The translations under genes and the position numbers were made by a program. From positions 1 through 53,107 of the forward strand of contig NZ_BBQH01000042.1 in the NCBI RefSeq assembly GCF_018397995.1: DNA of 53,107 nucleotides. Reading direction: 5' to 3'. This stretch comes from Rhizomonospora bruguierae (GTDB taxonomy: Bacteria; Actinomycetota; Actinomycetes; Mycobacteriales; Micromonosporaceae). The notes under the pieces are model-generated. The model had not been told where the DNA came from and searched no databases. It worked only from the letters and a program-made list of their open reading frames with translations. Positions 1 to 7,547 of this stretch are shown here, piece after piece; position 1 is the first letter of the stretch, and every line of letters starts with the position of its first letter.

Positions 1-85
1 GGTCGGTAGCCCGCGCCGCCGCGCCCGCCGCCCGCGCCGCGGCGCCCTGGTCCGCCGACGATGCCGCGGCGCCGGGCCGGGTCAC
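1..85 (-). CDS. Partial start of a further gene in the nitrite reductase operon
   Basis: A GTG codon at 85-83 overlaps the TGA stop of the nitrite reductase gene (GTGA). From it the reading frame stays open to the window edge, giving 28 visible residues that begin VTRPGAAASS and are Ala/Arg rich. The same GTGA coupling is seen at two other gene junctions in this window (4101-4104 and 15183-15186), which supports a real translationally coupled gene. Too little is visible to assign a function. The Ala-rich N-terminus could equally be a chance open frame in GC-rich DNA. Confidence 0.4.
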   Translation of the reverse strand, partial: MTRPGAAASSADQGAAARAAGAAARATD

Positions 86-3000
86 GGCCGGCCTCGCCGG
101 ACGTCGAGAACGCCGCGGGCGCCCCGGTCGGCGTCGACCATGACGTGGGAGACGAACGGGTAGTGGCCCGGTTCGGGGAGCACGGTTTCCACGAATCCTC
201 CGGCGGCGGGAGCGAGATCGAGGACCTGGGCCCCGCCGGGGTCGCCGGGGCGCAGGTCATAGTGGCCTTCGCGGTAGACGGTGTCGAACTGGGCGCCGAC
301 GATGTGGAAGGCGCTGGGGCGGTTGGGTCCGGCGTCGAGGACCCAGACGCGTACCCGTTGCCCGGCGGTGGCGCCCAGCGGCCGGTGGACGTACTGACTG
401 GTGTACCCGTTGAAGGTGACGGCGTCGGGCTGCTCGGCCTGCATCCTGGTCAGGTCGCCGGGCTGGCCGTCGGGGCCGAGGTAGAACTCGGACTGGACCA
501 GGACGTACTCCCGATCGACGGGGGTCAGGTCGGGCGGGTCGATGATGACGGCACCGTACATGCCGTTGCCAATGTGCAGCAGCATCGGCATCGTCGAGCA
601 GTGGTACATCCAGATACCGGCCTTCGCGGCGGTGAACCGGTAGGTGAGTCGCTGGCCGGGGTCGATCGGGCGCATCGGCACGTCGGGGGCGAGGGCGCCG
701 GCGTGGAAGTCGATGCCGTGGTCGATGCTGCCGTCGTTGACCAGGGTGATCTCGAACGTGTCGCCGATCCGGCCGCGCAGGGTGGGGCCGGGGGCGGTGC
801 CGTTGAAGGTCCACAGCCGTTGTCGCACGCCCGGGGCCACCTCGCGGACCACCTCCCGCACGTGGAGTTCGATCTTGTGTACGCGGTCGGTGGTGGCGGC
901 GGGGGCGGTGGCGTCGCGGGCGGTGAACCCGGGGCCGGGGTCGAGCATGGCGTCGACGCGCGGGGCGGTGCCGTCCGGTGCGGGGGCGCCGCCGTGGTCG
1001 TGCACGGCCGCGGCCTGGCCACCATCGCCGGTGGTGGTGACGGTGATGGTCATGCCGGCCTGCCGGTGGCCGGGCAGGGAGCACCAGCCCTCGACGGTGC
1101 CACCGATGATGCCCGCGTCGAGGCGGGCGGTGCCGCCGCGGCCGATGGTGCCGGTCTTCGCCCCGGTGGCCAGGACGAGATCGTGCCGGCGGCTGTCCCG
1201 GTTGGTCACCTCGATGACGAGCCGGTCGCCGGCCGGCACGGTGAACCGGTCGGGGTGGAAACGCATCCCGTCGGCGGTGACCGCCACCGTGGTGGTGTGG
1301 CCGGTGGCCGCGACCGGGGCGGCGGCGGTGACGGATCCGGCGGCCGGGTCGGTGACGCGCTGCGCGGCGACGCCGACGAGCACGGCGACCAGCACCAGTG
1401 CGACGCCGCCGGCCACACCGCCGAGCGGGCGGGACCGCTCCGCCGGCGGTGGCGTGGCGGCGGGCGTGGGATCGGCCGGGGCGGTGGTGGCGGGCACGGG
1501 CTGTCTCCTGGTGAGGATGAGACGGAAGGCGGGGATCAGGAACTGCACCAGCGCGGCGAGTACCAGCAGCGACGTGGTGATCCGCACGTACGGCGGCACC
1601 GGCAGCAGGTACACCCCCAGGGCGGCGTTGGCGGTGGCCACCCGCTGCGCCCCGTGCCGGTCGAGCTTGGCGATGGCGGCGCGGACGCGGGAGGGGCCGC
1701 CGCCGAGGGCCACGGGCAGCAGGTGGGTCAGGGCGCCGAGCAGGGTCTGCGCGGCGAAGCCGACCAGCAGCGGTACCAGGACCTGGGGGAACCGGTCGAC
1801 GGCCCGGTCGGGGCCGGCGGCGGTGGCCAGCGTGGCGGCGTCGATGGCGAGGGCGGCCAGCAGCCAGCCGCCGGCGGCGGCGAGCGACCAGGCGGCGAAC
1901 GACGACGGCGGCTTGCCCCGGGCGGCCCGCACCGCCGGCAGGATGACGATCCCCGCGGCGACGGCGGTGATGGCGAGGCCGCCGACGGCGAGGACCGGCC
2001 ACCAGCCCAGGACCCCGACGGCGAGCAGCACCAGGCCGACGAGGGCGGTGGGCAGCGCGGTACGGGCGGCGGCAACGGCGCCGTCGGCCATCCGGGTGCG
2101 CAGGATGGTCGGCCACAGGGTCAGCGCGGTGCCCAGCACGGTGAGGGTGACCCAGCCGAGCAGGTTGACGTGGGCGTGGAACAGGATCAGCCGGGCCCGC
2201 GCGCCGTCGTCGGTGACGAGCATCCACGCGCCGGCCGGGATTCCGGTCAACAGCGCGACGGCGCCGGCCAGGTAGTAGCGCACGGTGATGCCGAAGCGGG
2301 CCGGGAGCGCGGCGCGCAGCCGGGTCCGCAGCCAGGACAGGTGGGCGCAGATCGCCGCGAACACGGCCGCGGCGCCGCCGACGCCGACCCACGGCCGGTC
2401 CAGGGCGCCGCCGGCCAGCACGGCCAGCACGCCGGCGTTGAGCAGCGCGAGGCGTAGGGTTTCGCCGCGCCGGCCGGTCCCGGCCGGCACGCGCAGCACG
2501 GCCGCGGTGAAGTGGGCGCTCCAGATGACGATGGCGTTGCTCACCGCGCCCAGCAGCAGCAGGTGGATGGCCAGCCACCGCCATTGCGCCAGCATCGGAT
2601 GGGCGAAGGCGACCACGACGATCCCGGCGAGGTAGCCCAGCGGCAGCAGGCCCGCGCGGCGGTGCCAGCCGGCCCGTCCCGTCTGCGCCCCACCGGCCGT
2701 GCCGGGCGCCCCCTGGCCCGGCGCCGACCTCGCCGCGACGCCGCCCGGCGTCGCGCCTGCCGTCGCGCCTGGCGTGTTGCCTGGCGTCGCGCCTGGCGTG
2801 TTGCCACTTGGCGCCGCGCTCCCCGCTGTGCCGCGCGGGGCGCTGCTTGGCGCCCCGTTTTCAGCCGGCCGGGTACGCACCGCGATGCCGGTCGGCGCCG
2901 TTCTCGCCGCGCCGGCCACGGTCGGTGCCGCGCCCGTCGCGGCGCGGGCCGACGCCGCGGCCCGCGCGGGGCCGACCACGGCCGGCTCCATCGCGGGCGT

Positions 3001-4104
3001 GTGACGCGGGCGGCGGTGAGGGGCGTGCCGGGCCGCACGCACCGACAGGACGGCGGCGCAGGCGGCGAAGCCAGCGACGGCGGCGACGTTGGCGGCGCCC
3101 GTCCAGCGCCACACCGGCTCCCAGCCGGCGCCGTCACCGGCCGCGACGCGAATCAGCAGGGACCCGTGGAGCAGGGCGAGCGGGGCGTACAACACCGGCC
3201 GGTACGGCAGCGGCCGGCGCAGCACGGCCGGCAGGATGACCGGCGCGTGCACGAAGATCATCGACATGGTGAAGCCGAGGAACACCGCGTGCAGCGTGGC
3301 GTCGTACCGGGCTCCCGCGGCGGTGCGTCCCGCGCCGGACCACAGCACGCCGGCCAGCGCCAGCCAGGCGTACCCGGTCAGCAGGCCGACGGCGACGTAG
3401 CGGGGCAGCCCCCGGGCGTGGACCGTGCGGCGGGCCACGTCGTGGCCGGCCAGCCAGGCCACCACGGCGAGCAGGCCGGCGCCGAACAGGTGCGCGCCGG
3501 CCGCCGGCCACAGCGTCGCCGCGGTGGCGCCGGCGACGAGGGTGGCCAGCGCGGCGAGGAACCAGCGCCGCGGGCGGGGGCCGGCGAGGGCGACGTGGGC
3601 CAGCTCGAGGCGTTCCCCGGCGATGGTGGCGACCACGAACGTGGCCAGCCACGGCACCAGGTCGGGGATCGGCAGGCCGGCGAGCCACAGCAGGGTGGCG
3701 GCGTACCAGGCGAAGGCCCCGGCGATCTGGGCGAGCAGCGCCACAGAGCCCTGCCGGCGCCACAGCGCCCGGTAGACGGCGAGCAGCGACACCCCGCCGG
3801 CGGCGAGCAGGAGCTTGCCGGCCGGGGTGGGGCCGGCCGCGATGAGTACCAGCGCGCCCGCACCGGTGCAGGCCGGCGCCGCCAGGGCCCAGCGGGTGCC
3901 CAGCGCGACGGCACGCTCCAGCGCGATGAGCGTCCCGACGAACCCGAGGACCATGACCGGCCCGTGCACGTCGGCCAGGGCCGGCCGCGGGACGGGCAGG
4001 GCGAAGCCGAGCAGCAGCAGCGCCGCGTAGAGCCCGGCGAGCAGGGCGAGGCCGCCCGCGGCCACCAGCGGCACCCGCGCGGCAACGGTGGCGGGTCGGG
4101 TCAC
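82..4104 (-). CDS. nirK: NnrS-like membrane domain fused to membrane-anchored copper nitrite reductase
   Basis: One open frame of 1340 codons starting at a GTG that overlaps the regulator's TGA. Residues about 1-365 are a polytopic membrane domain with His-bearing helices (DVHGPVMVLGF, LHAVFLGFTMSMIFVHAP) that I read as NnrS-like. Residues about 372-470 are an Ala/Gly/Pro/Thr low-complexity linker. Residues about 475-860 are a second polytopic membrane domain (FHAHVNLLGW). Residues about 930-1020 are a cupredoxin with WCSLPGH and a Met ligand. Residues about 1040-1340 are a NirK/AniA-type domain: HGIDFHA carries the catalytic Asp and type-2 His, WMYHCS and HIGNGM carry the type-1 ligands, FHIVGAQFD supplies the catalytic His and FVSH the last type-2 His. 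NirK reduces nitrite to NO. The continuous frame is observed; whether it makes one polypeptide is not. An ATG at 2991 could start a separate 969-residue protein but has no Shine-Dalgarno sequence. Confidence 0.8.
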   Translation of the reverse strand: MTRPATVAARVPLVAAGGLALLAGLYAALLLLGFALPVPRPALADVHGPVMVLGFVGTLIALERAVALGTRWALAAPACTGAGALVLIAAGPTPAGKLLLAAGGVSLLAVYRALWRRQGSVALLAQIAGAFAWYAATLLWLAGLPIPDLVPWLATFVVATIAGERLELAHVALAGPRPRRWFLAALATLVAGATAATLWPAAGAHLFGAGLLAVVAWLAGHDVARRTVHARGLPRYVAVGLLTGYAWLALAGVLWSGAGRTAAGARYDATLHAVFLGFTMSMIFVHAPVILPAVLRRPLPYRPVLYAPLALLHGSLLIRVAAGDGAGWEPVWRWTGAANVAAVAGFAACAAVLSVRAARHAPHRRPRHTPAMEPAVVGPARAAASARAATGAAPTVAGAARTAPTGIAVRTRPAENGAPSSAPRGTAGSAAPSGNTPGATPGNTPGATAGATPGGVAARSAPGQGAPGTAGGAQTGRAGWHRRAGLLPLGYLAGIVVVAFAHPMLAQWRWLAIHLLLLGAVSNAIVIWSAHFTAAVLRVPAGTGRRGETLRLALLNAGVLAVLAGGALDRPWVGVGGAAAVFAAICAHLSWLRTRLRAALPARFGITVRYYLAGAVALLTGIPAGAWMLVTDDGARARLILFHAHVNLLGWVTLTVLGTALTLWPTILRTRMADGAVAAARTALPTALVGLVLLAVGVLGWWPVLAVGGLAITAVAAGIVILPAVRAARGKPPSSFAAWSLAAAGGWLLAALAIDAATLATAAGPDRAVDRFPQVLVPLLVGFAAQTLLGALTHLLPVALGGGPSRVRAAIAKLDRHGAQRVATANAALGVYLLPVPPYVRITTSLLVLAALVQFLIPAFRLILTRRQPVPATTAPADPTPAATPPPAERSRPLGGVAGGVALVLVAVLVGVAAQRVTDPAAGSVTAAAPVAATGHTTTVAVTADGMRFHPDRFTVPAGDRLVIEVTNRDSRRHDLVLATGAKTGTIGRGGTARLDAGIIGGTVEGWCSLPGHRQAGMTITVTTTGDGGQAAAVHDHGGAPAPDGTAPRVDAMLDPGPGFTARDATAPAATTDRVHKIELHVREVVREVAPGVRQRLWTFNGTAPGPTLRGRIGDTFEITLVNDGSIDHGIDFHAGALAPDVPMRPIDPGQRLTYRFTAAKAGIWMYHCSTMPMLLHIGNGMYGAVIIDPPDLTPVDREYVLVQSEFYLGPDGQPGDLTRMQAEQPDAVTFNGYTSQYVHRPLGATAGQRVRVWVLDAGPNRPSAFHIVGAQFDTVYREGHYDLRPGDPGGAQVLDLAPAAGGFVETVLPEPGHYPFVSHVMVDADRGARGVLDVRRGRP

Positions 4105-4856
4105 CGCTGGCCGTCCGGTGCCCCGGGCGCCGGGACCCGAAGCCGCACGACGCAGGCGGTGGGGGCGGCGAACGGCTCCAGGACGGCCTCCCCGTCGGGG
4201 GCGCCGGCGGCGTGCAGTACCCCGGAGACCATGCCGGCGTGCAGGCCACACATGACATCCGGGTGCTGGCCGACCAGCTCCAGGAACGGGCACGTGTGCA
4301 GGTGCACCTCGACGGCGTCCCCGGCGGCCGGGGAGTCCCCTGGATGCCGGTGGCGCCCGGTGCCCGGCGCGAGTCGCGGGTCGAATCCGAGCCGCCGCAG
4401 GACGCCGACGGCGGTGTCGACCGGCCCGCCGGTCGGCTCGTCGCCCGGTGTGTCGGTGGTGCTGCCGAGTTGCCGGCCCCAGGCCCGCCCCGCCTGGACG
4501 GCGGTAGGAACGCCGCCGCCGGTCGTGGCCAGGTGCTCCAGCAGCGCCGCGGCCAGCGTCCGGTAGGGCGCGGGAGCGGGTTCGGGCGCGGCGCCGCGGT
4601 AGCGCCACGCCGGCCGCCCGGGGCCGCCGCCGCTGGCCCGTGCCTTGACCAGCAGGCCCGCCTGGACCAGGCGTTCCAGGTGGGCGCGCACGGTCGAGGG
4701 GTGCAGGCCGGTGTGCTGGGCCACCTCGGCACCGGTCAGGCCGGTGTCCGCGGCGCGGATCAGCCGCAGGATAGCCACCCGGCTGGCCGAGGCCAGCGCG
4801 CGGTGCTGTGGCGTGTCGATCGTCTCCCCCGAGGGGCCTGGCCGCGCGGTTTTCAC
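4101..4856 (-). CDS. ArsR/SufR-like winged-helix regulator with Fe-S type cysteines
   Basis: 251 residues from a GTG at 4856; an upstream TTG at 4886 would add 10 residues and run through the operator-like palindrome, so it is less likely. The N-terminal third is a winged helix (ASRVAILRLIRAADTGLTGA, then a recognition helix around HPSTVRAHLERL). The C-terminal half carries HTCPF, 13 residues later VMCGLHAG, and a third Cys in TACVVRL. This spacing resembles SufR-type repressors, which bind a [4Fe-4S] cluster through conserved cysteines and respond to redox state or NO. It is divergent from the hemerythrin gene across 51 bp and overlaps the nitrite reductase frame, so it probably controls both directions. 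The ligand and sensing of NO are inferred. Confidence 0.8.
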   Translation of the reverse strand: MKTARPGPSGETIDTPQHRALASASRVAILRLIRAADTGLTGAEVAQHTGLHPSTVRAHLERLVQAGLLVKARASGGGPGRPAWRYRGAAPEPAPAPYRTLAAALLEHLATTGGGVPTAVQAGRAWGRQLGSTTDTPGDEPTGGPVDTAVGVLRRLGFDPRLAPGTGRHRHPGDSPAAGDAVEVHLHTCPFLELVGQHPDVMCGLHAGMVSGVLHAAGAPDGEAVLEPFAAPTACVVRLRVPAPGAPDGQR

Positions 4857-4864
4857 GAGGACTA

Positions 4865-4876
4865 ACGTTATAACGT
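4865..4876. promoter_or_regulatory. Perfect 12-bp palindrome between divergent regulator and hemerythrin genes
   Basis: ACGTTATAACGT is a perfect inverted repeat in the 51-bp gap between the SufR-like regulator (leftward) and the hemerythrin gene (rightward). Its AT-rich core is unusual in this DNA. Position and symmetry fit a dimeric winged-helix repressor, most simply the adjacent regulator acting on itself and on its neighbour. Confidence 0.55.
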
Positions 4877-4907
4877 CGATCAGCAATAAAACTTGGGAGA
4901 GGGTGCC

Positions 4908-5705
4908 ATGTCACAGTCGGACGCCGACCGCGCCGCCGCCACGGCGGTCGTGGCCCACCACACGCGACTCGCCGCGGATCTCACCCGGCACGTCGCCGCG
5001 TTGCGCGTCGCCGCCGCCGGGGCCGGACCGGATTGGCGGCCCAAGCGGGAGACGCTGGCGCAATGGCTACGGACCGAACTGCTGCCGCACGCCACCGCCG
5101 AGGAGGCCGCCCTGTACCCGGCCGCCGCCGCCCAGCCCGGCGGGCGGCTGCTGGTGGACGGCATGCTCGCCGAGCACCGGACGATCGGGGCACTGGTCAC
5201 GGCGCTGGAGACGGCCGAAACGGCGCTCGACGCGGCGGTGGCCGGCGGGGCGCTGGCCACGCTGTTCGAGGTGCACCTGGCCAAGGAGAACGGCCTGGTC
5301 CTGCCGCTGCTGCTCGACGCCGCGCAGGTGTCCGTCGCCGACCTGCTGGCCGGCATGCACGACCTGCTCGGCGCCGATGAGGCCCCGGACGCCGGGTGCG
5401 GCTGCGGGGGCTGTGGCTGCGGCGGCGACCGGGGTGCCCCCGACGCGCCGGTGCCGACGCTGAGCGTCGACGCGCGCATCGACGTGCGCAGCCTGCCGCA
5501 CGGCGAGCGGCACGCCCGGGTGCTGGCCGCCCTCGACTCGCTCGCCGCGGACGCGGCCCTGGTGCTGGTCGCCCCGCACGCGCCCCGCCCGCTGCTGGCC
5601 GAGATCGACGCTCGCTACCAGGGGCAGATCGACACCCAGTGGCTACAGGAAGGCCCCGACGTCTGGCAGATCCGGCTGCACCGCCTGCCCGTCGCCGCTG
5701 CCTGA
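4908..5705 (+). CDS. Hemerythrin HHE domain fused to DUF2249
   Basis: 265 residues; ATG at 4908 preceded by GGGAGAGGG at 4895-4903. The first ~150 residues are a four-helix hemerythrin-type domain with the expected di-iron ligands (VAHHTRL, LLPHATAEE, LAEHRT, FEVHLAKEN). A short Cys/Gly linker (CGCGGCGCGG) joins it to a C-terminal DUF2249 domain (VDARIDVRSLPHGERH to the end). Hemerythrin domains bind O2 or NO at a di-iron site; DUF2249 proteins are often found with denitrification and NO-handling genes. The position next to nirK supports NO binding or repair chemistry. The Cys-rich linker could bind an extra metal; that is inference. Confidence 0.88.
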   Translation: MSQSDADRAAATAVVAHHTRLAADLTRHVAALRVAAAGAGPDWRPKRETLAQWLRTELLPHATAEEAALYPAAAAQPGGRLLVDGMLAEHRTIGALVTALETAETALDAAVAGGALATLFEVHLAKENGLVLPLLLDAAQVSVADLLAGMHDLLGADEAPDAGCGCGGCGCGGDRGAPDAPVPTLSVDARIDVRSLPHGERHARVLAALDSLAADAALVLVAPHAPRPLLAEIDARYQGQIDTQWLQEGPDVWQIRLHRLPVAAA

Positions 5706-5786
5706 GCGCACCCGCCCCCGGTACGCCGCACGCACCGTGCCGGTACGCGCGCCGGCACCCGTCCCACCCAGGAGGTGTCCGAAATC

Positions 5787-6209
5787 ATGTGCAACTACTG
5801 CGGCTGCCGGAACTTCCCGCTCATCGCCCGGCTCGCCGAGGAACACGAGCGGATCGCCAACGCCGCCGGGCGGCTCCGCCGGGCCATCACCCACGGCGAG
5901 GCCGATCCGGTCACCGCGCTGGACGACCTGCTCGCCCTGCTCCTGCCGCACACCACGGACGAGGAGACGGGCCTGTTCGCCGAGCTGCGCGCCGAGGGCA
6001 GCCTCGCCGAGGCGGTCGACAAGCTGTGCGCCGAGCACGCCGACATCCACGGCGTGCTCGGCGCCGTCGACCGGACGGTGCCGGACTGGGCGGCGGTGGT
6101 CGCCGCGCTGGACCGGCTGCACCGGCACATCGACAACGAGGAGCACGGCCTGTTTCCCGCGTCGGTCGTCGCGCTGCCGATCGACGCGTGGGACCGCGTC
6201 ACCCCGTAG
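5787..6209 (+). CDS. Hemerythrin-domain protein with N-terminal CNYCGC motif
   Basis: 140 residues. ATG 5787 follows AGGAGG (5770-5775) and gives the N-terminus MCNYCGCR, which is typical of a group of actinobacterial hemerythrin proteins; the upstream in-frame GTG at 5775 lies inside the ribosome-binding site. Ligand-type motifs are EEHERI, LLPHTTDEE, CAEHADIH and LHRHIDNEEHGLF. It lies 81 bp downstream of the first hemerythrin gene on the same strand, probably co-transcribed. The N-terminal Cys triplet may bind a metal or be redox active. Role in O2/NO binding is inferred from family and context. Confidence 0.88.
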   Translation: MCNYCGCRNFPLIARLAEEHERIANAAGRLRRAITHGEADPVTALDDLLALLLPHTTDEETGLFAELRAEGSLAEAVDKLCAEHADIHGVLGAVDRTVPDWAAVVAALDRLHRHIDNEEHGLFPASVVALPIDAWDRVTP

Positions 6210-6280
6210 CCCGGCAACGTTCGACCCGCCCCGTGTGCCCGGCGGCGCAGGCCGAAGCCCCCGTACGGGAGCGAGGCGGG

Positions 6281-7297
6281 TCAGGACGTGGCGAGGATCT
6301 GGTCGATCTCGGTAAGTTCCTCGTCGGAGAGGTCGAGGTTCGTGATGGTGGCGACATTCGCCTCCAGCTGGGCGACGCTGCTGGCGCCGATGATGAGGCT
6401 GGTCATCCGGGGATCCCGCAGCGCCCAGGCCAGGGCCAGTTGGGCCAGCGAGCGGCCCTGGCCGGCGGCGAGGCCGTTCAGGGAGCGGATCATCGCCATG
6501 GTCTGCGGGGTGAGCTCGTCCTCGGAGAGGAAACGGCTGGTGCGCACCCGCGAGTCCGCGGGGATGCCGTGCAGGTACCGGTCGGTGAGCAGACCCTGGG
6601 CGAGCGGGGAGAAGGCGATGCAGCCGGCACCGGCCGAATCCAGGGTGTCGAGCAGGCCGTCCCGTTCGATCCAGCGGTTGACCATCGAGTACGACGGCTG
6701 GTGGATGAACAGCGGGGTGCCCAGGTCGGCGAGGATCGCGGCGGCGCTGGCGGTCTGCTCCGCGCTGTAGTTGGAGATGCCGACGTAGAGGGCCTTGCCG
6801 GAGCGGACGGCCGCGTCCAGCGCGCCCATCGTCTCCTCGAACGGGGTGTCCGGGTCGGGGCGGTGCGAGTAGAAGATGTCGACGTAGTCCAGGCCCATCC
6901 GCTTCAGCGACTGGTCCAGCGAGGCGAGCAGATACTTGCGGGAGCCCCACTCGCCGTACGGGCCGGGCCACATGTCGTAGCCGGCCTTGGTCGAGATGAT
7001 CAGCTCGTCCCGGTACGGGCGGAGGTCGGCGGCCAGGATCCGCCCGAAGTTCTGCTCGGCGGACCCGGACGGCGGGCCGTAGTTGTTGGCCAGGTCGAAG
7101 TGGGTGACACCGAGGTCGAAGGCGCGGCGGCAGATGGCCCGCTGGGTGTCCCACGGGCGGCCGTGCCCGAAGTTGTGCCACAGCCCGAGGGAGATGGCCG
7201 GCAGCTTGAGGCCGCTGCGGCCGGCCCGGCGGTACACCATCGTGTCGTAGCGGTCGCCGTCCGCGGCGTACGGGTCGAAGGGGGAGTGATCAGCCAC
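6281..7297 (-). CDS. mgrA: Aldo/keto reductase, YghZ/GPR (AKR14) type
   Basis: 338 residues from GTG 7297. It matches the E. coli YghZ type closely: LPAISLGLWHNFGH, HFDLANNYGPPSGSAE, ELIISTKAGYDMWPGPYG, YVDIFYSHRPD and a C-terminal SLIIGAS cofactor segment. The tetrad Asp/Tyr (DLANNY), Lys (STKAGY) and His (YSH) is intact. The family reduces small aldehydes such as L-glyceraldehyde 3-phosphate and methylglyoxal with NADPH in the cytoplasm. The start sits 6 nt after a TAGGGT box, which implies a leaderless mRNA. It is divergent from gcvP. Confidence 0.92.
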   Translation of the reverse strand: MADHSPFDPYAADGDRYDTMVYRRAGRSGLKLPAISLGLWHNFGHGRPWDTQRAICRRAFDLGVTHFDLANNYGPPSGSAEQNFGRILAADLRPYRDELIISTKAGYDMWPGPYGEWGSRKYLLASLDQSLKRMGLDYVDIFYSHRPDPDTPFEETMGALDAAVRSGKALYVGISNYSAEQTASAAAILADLGTPLFIHQPSYSMVNRWIERDGLLDTLDSAGAGCIAFSPLAQGLLTDRYLHGIPADSRVRTSRFLSEDELTPQTMAMIRSLNGLAAGQGRSLAQLALAWALRDPRMTSLIIGASSVAQLEANVATITNLDLSDEELTEIDQILATS

Positions 7298-7303
7298 GCC
7301 GAC

Positions 7304-7309
7304 ACCCTA
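7304..7309 (-). promoter_or_regulatory. -10 box for leaderless aldo/keto reductase
   Basis: TAGGGT on the minus strand, followed by 6 nt and the GTG start at 7297, with no Shine-Dalgarno sequence. It is one of a series of identical arrangements in this window. Confidence 0.5.
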
Positions 7310-7362
7310 TGCCGACACCCGCCCGAAACATGATCGCTGGTAGCGTGGGGCGTAGCCGGTAA

Positions 7363-7480
7363 CACCCGCGCGGGAGAGTCCGCCCGAGGGTCGAGCGACC
7401 CGGGTCGGCGCCGAAGGGGCAATTCCTCCCCGGAACCTCTCAGGCACCCAGGACCGCGGCGGGCATGGCGCTCTGGAGCG
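7363..7480 (+). ncRNA. Glycine riboswitch (gcvT element), single aptamer
   Basis: The segment carries the conserved glycine-aptamer core in order: CGCGGGAGAGTC, GGCGCCGAAGGGGCAA, CCTCTCAGGCACCCAGGACCG and GCGCTCTGGAGCG. It lies just upstream of gcvP, the classic target. Only about 67 nt remain before the start codon, so there is no room for a second tandem aptamer. An imperfect G/C hairpin at 7494-7522 could be the expression platform; that pairing is inferred by eye. Confidence 0.93.
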
Positions 7481-7547
7481 ACGACGCGACAGAGGGGGAG
7501 GGCAGCACGACCGCCCCCGCCCCGTCGACCCGCCGCTGGAGTACCGG

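Noticed and set aside
61-2457. Long plus-strand open frame opposite nirK
   Set aside because: It is the Gly/Asp-rich antisense shadow typical of GC-rich genes. The same applies to the long open frames opposite gcvP, the LAL gene and the dynamin genes.
4105-4914. Extension of the nirK frame upstream of 4104
   Set aside because: The extra 270 codons are Arg/Pro-rich and lie antiparallel in frame to nothing known, while the same DNA encodes the well-formed regulator in another frame on the same strand.
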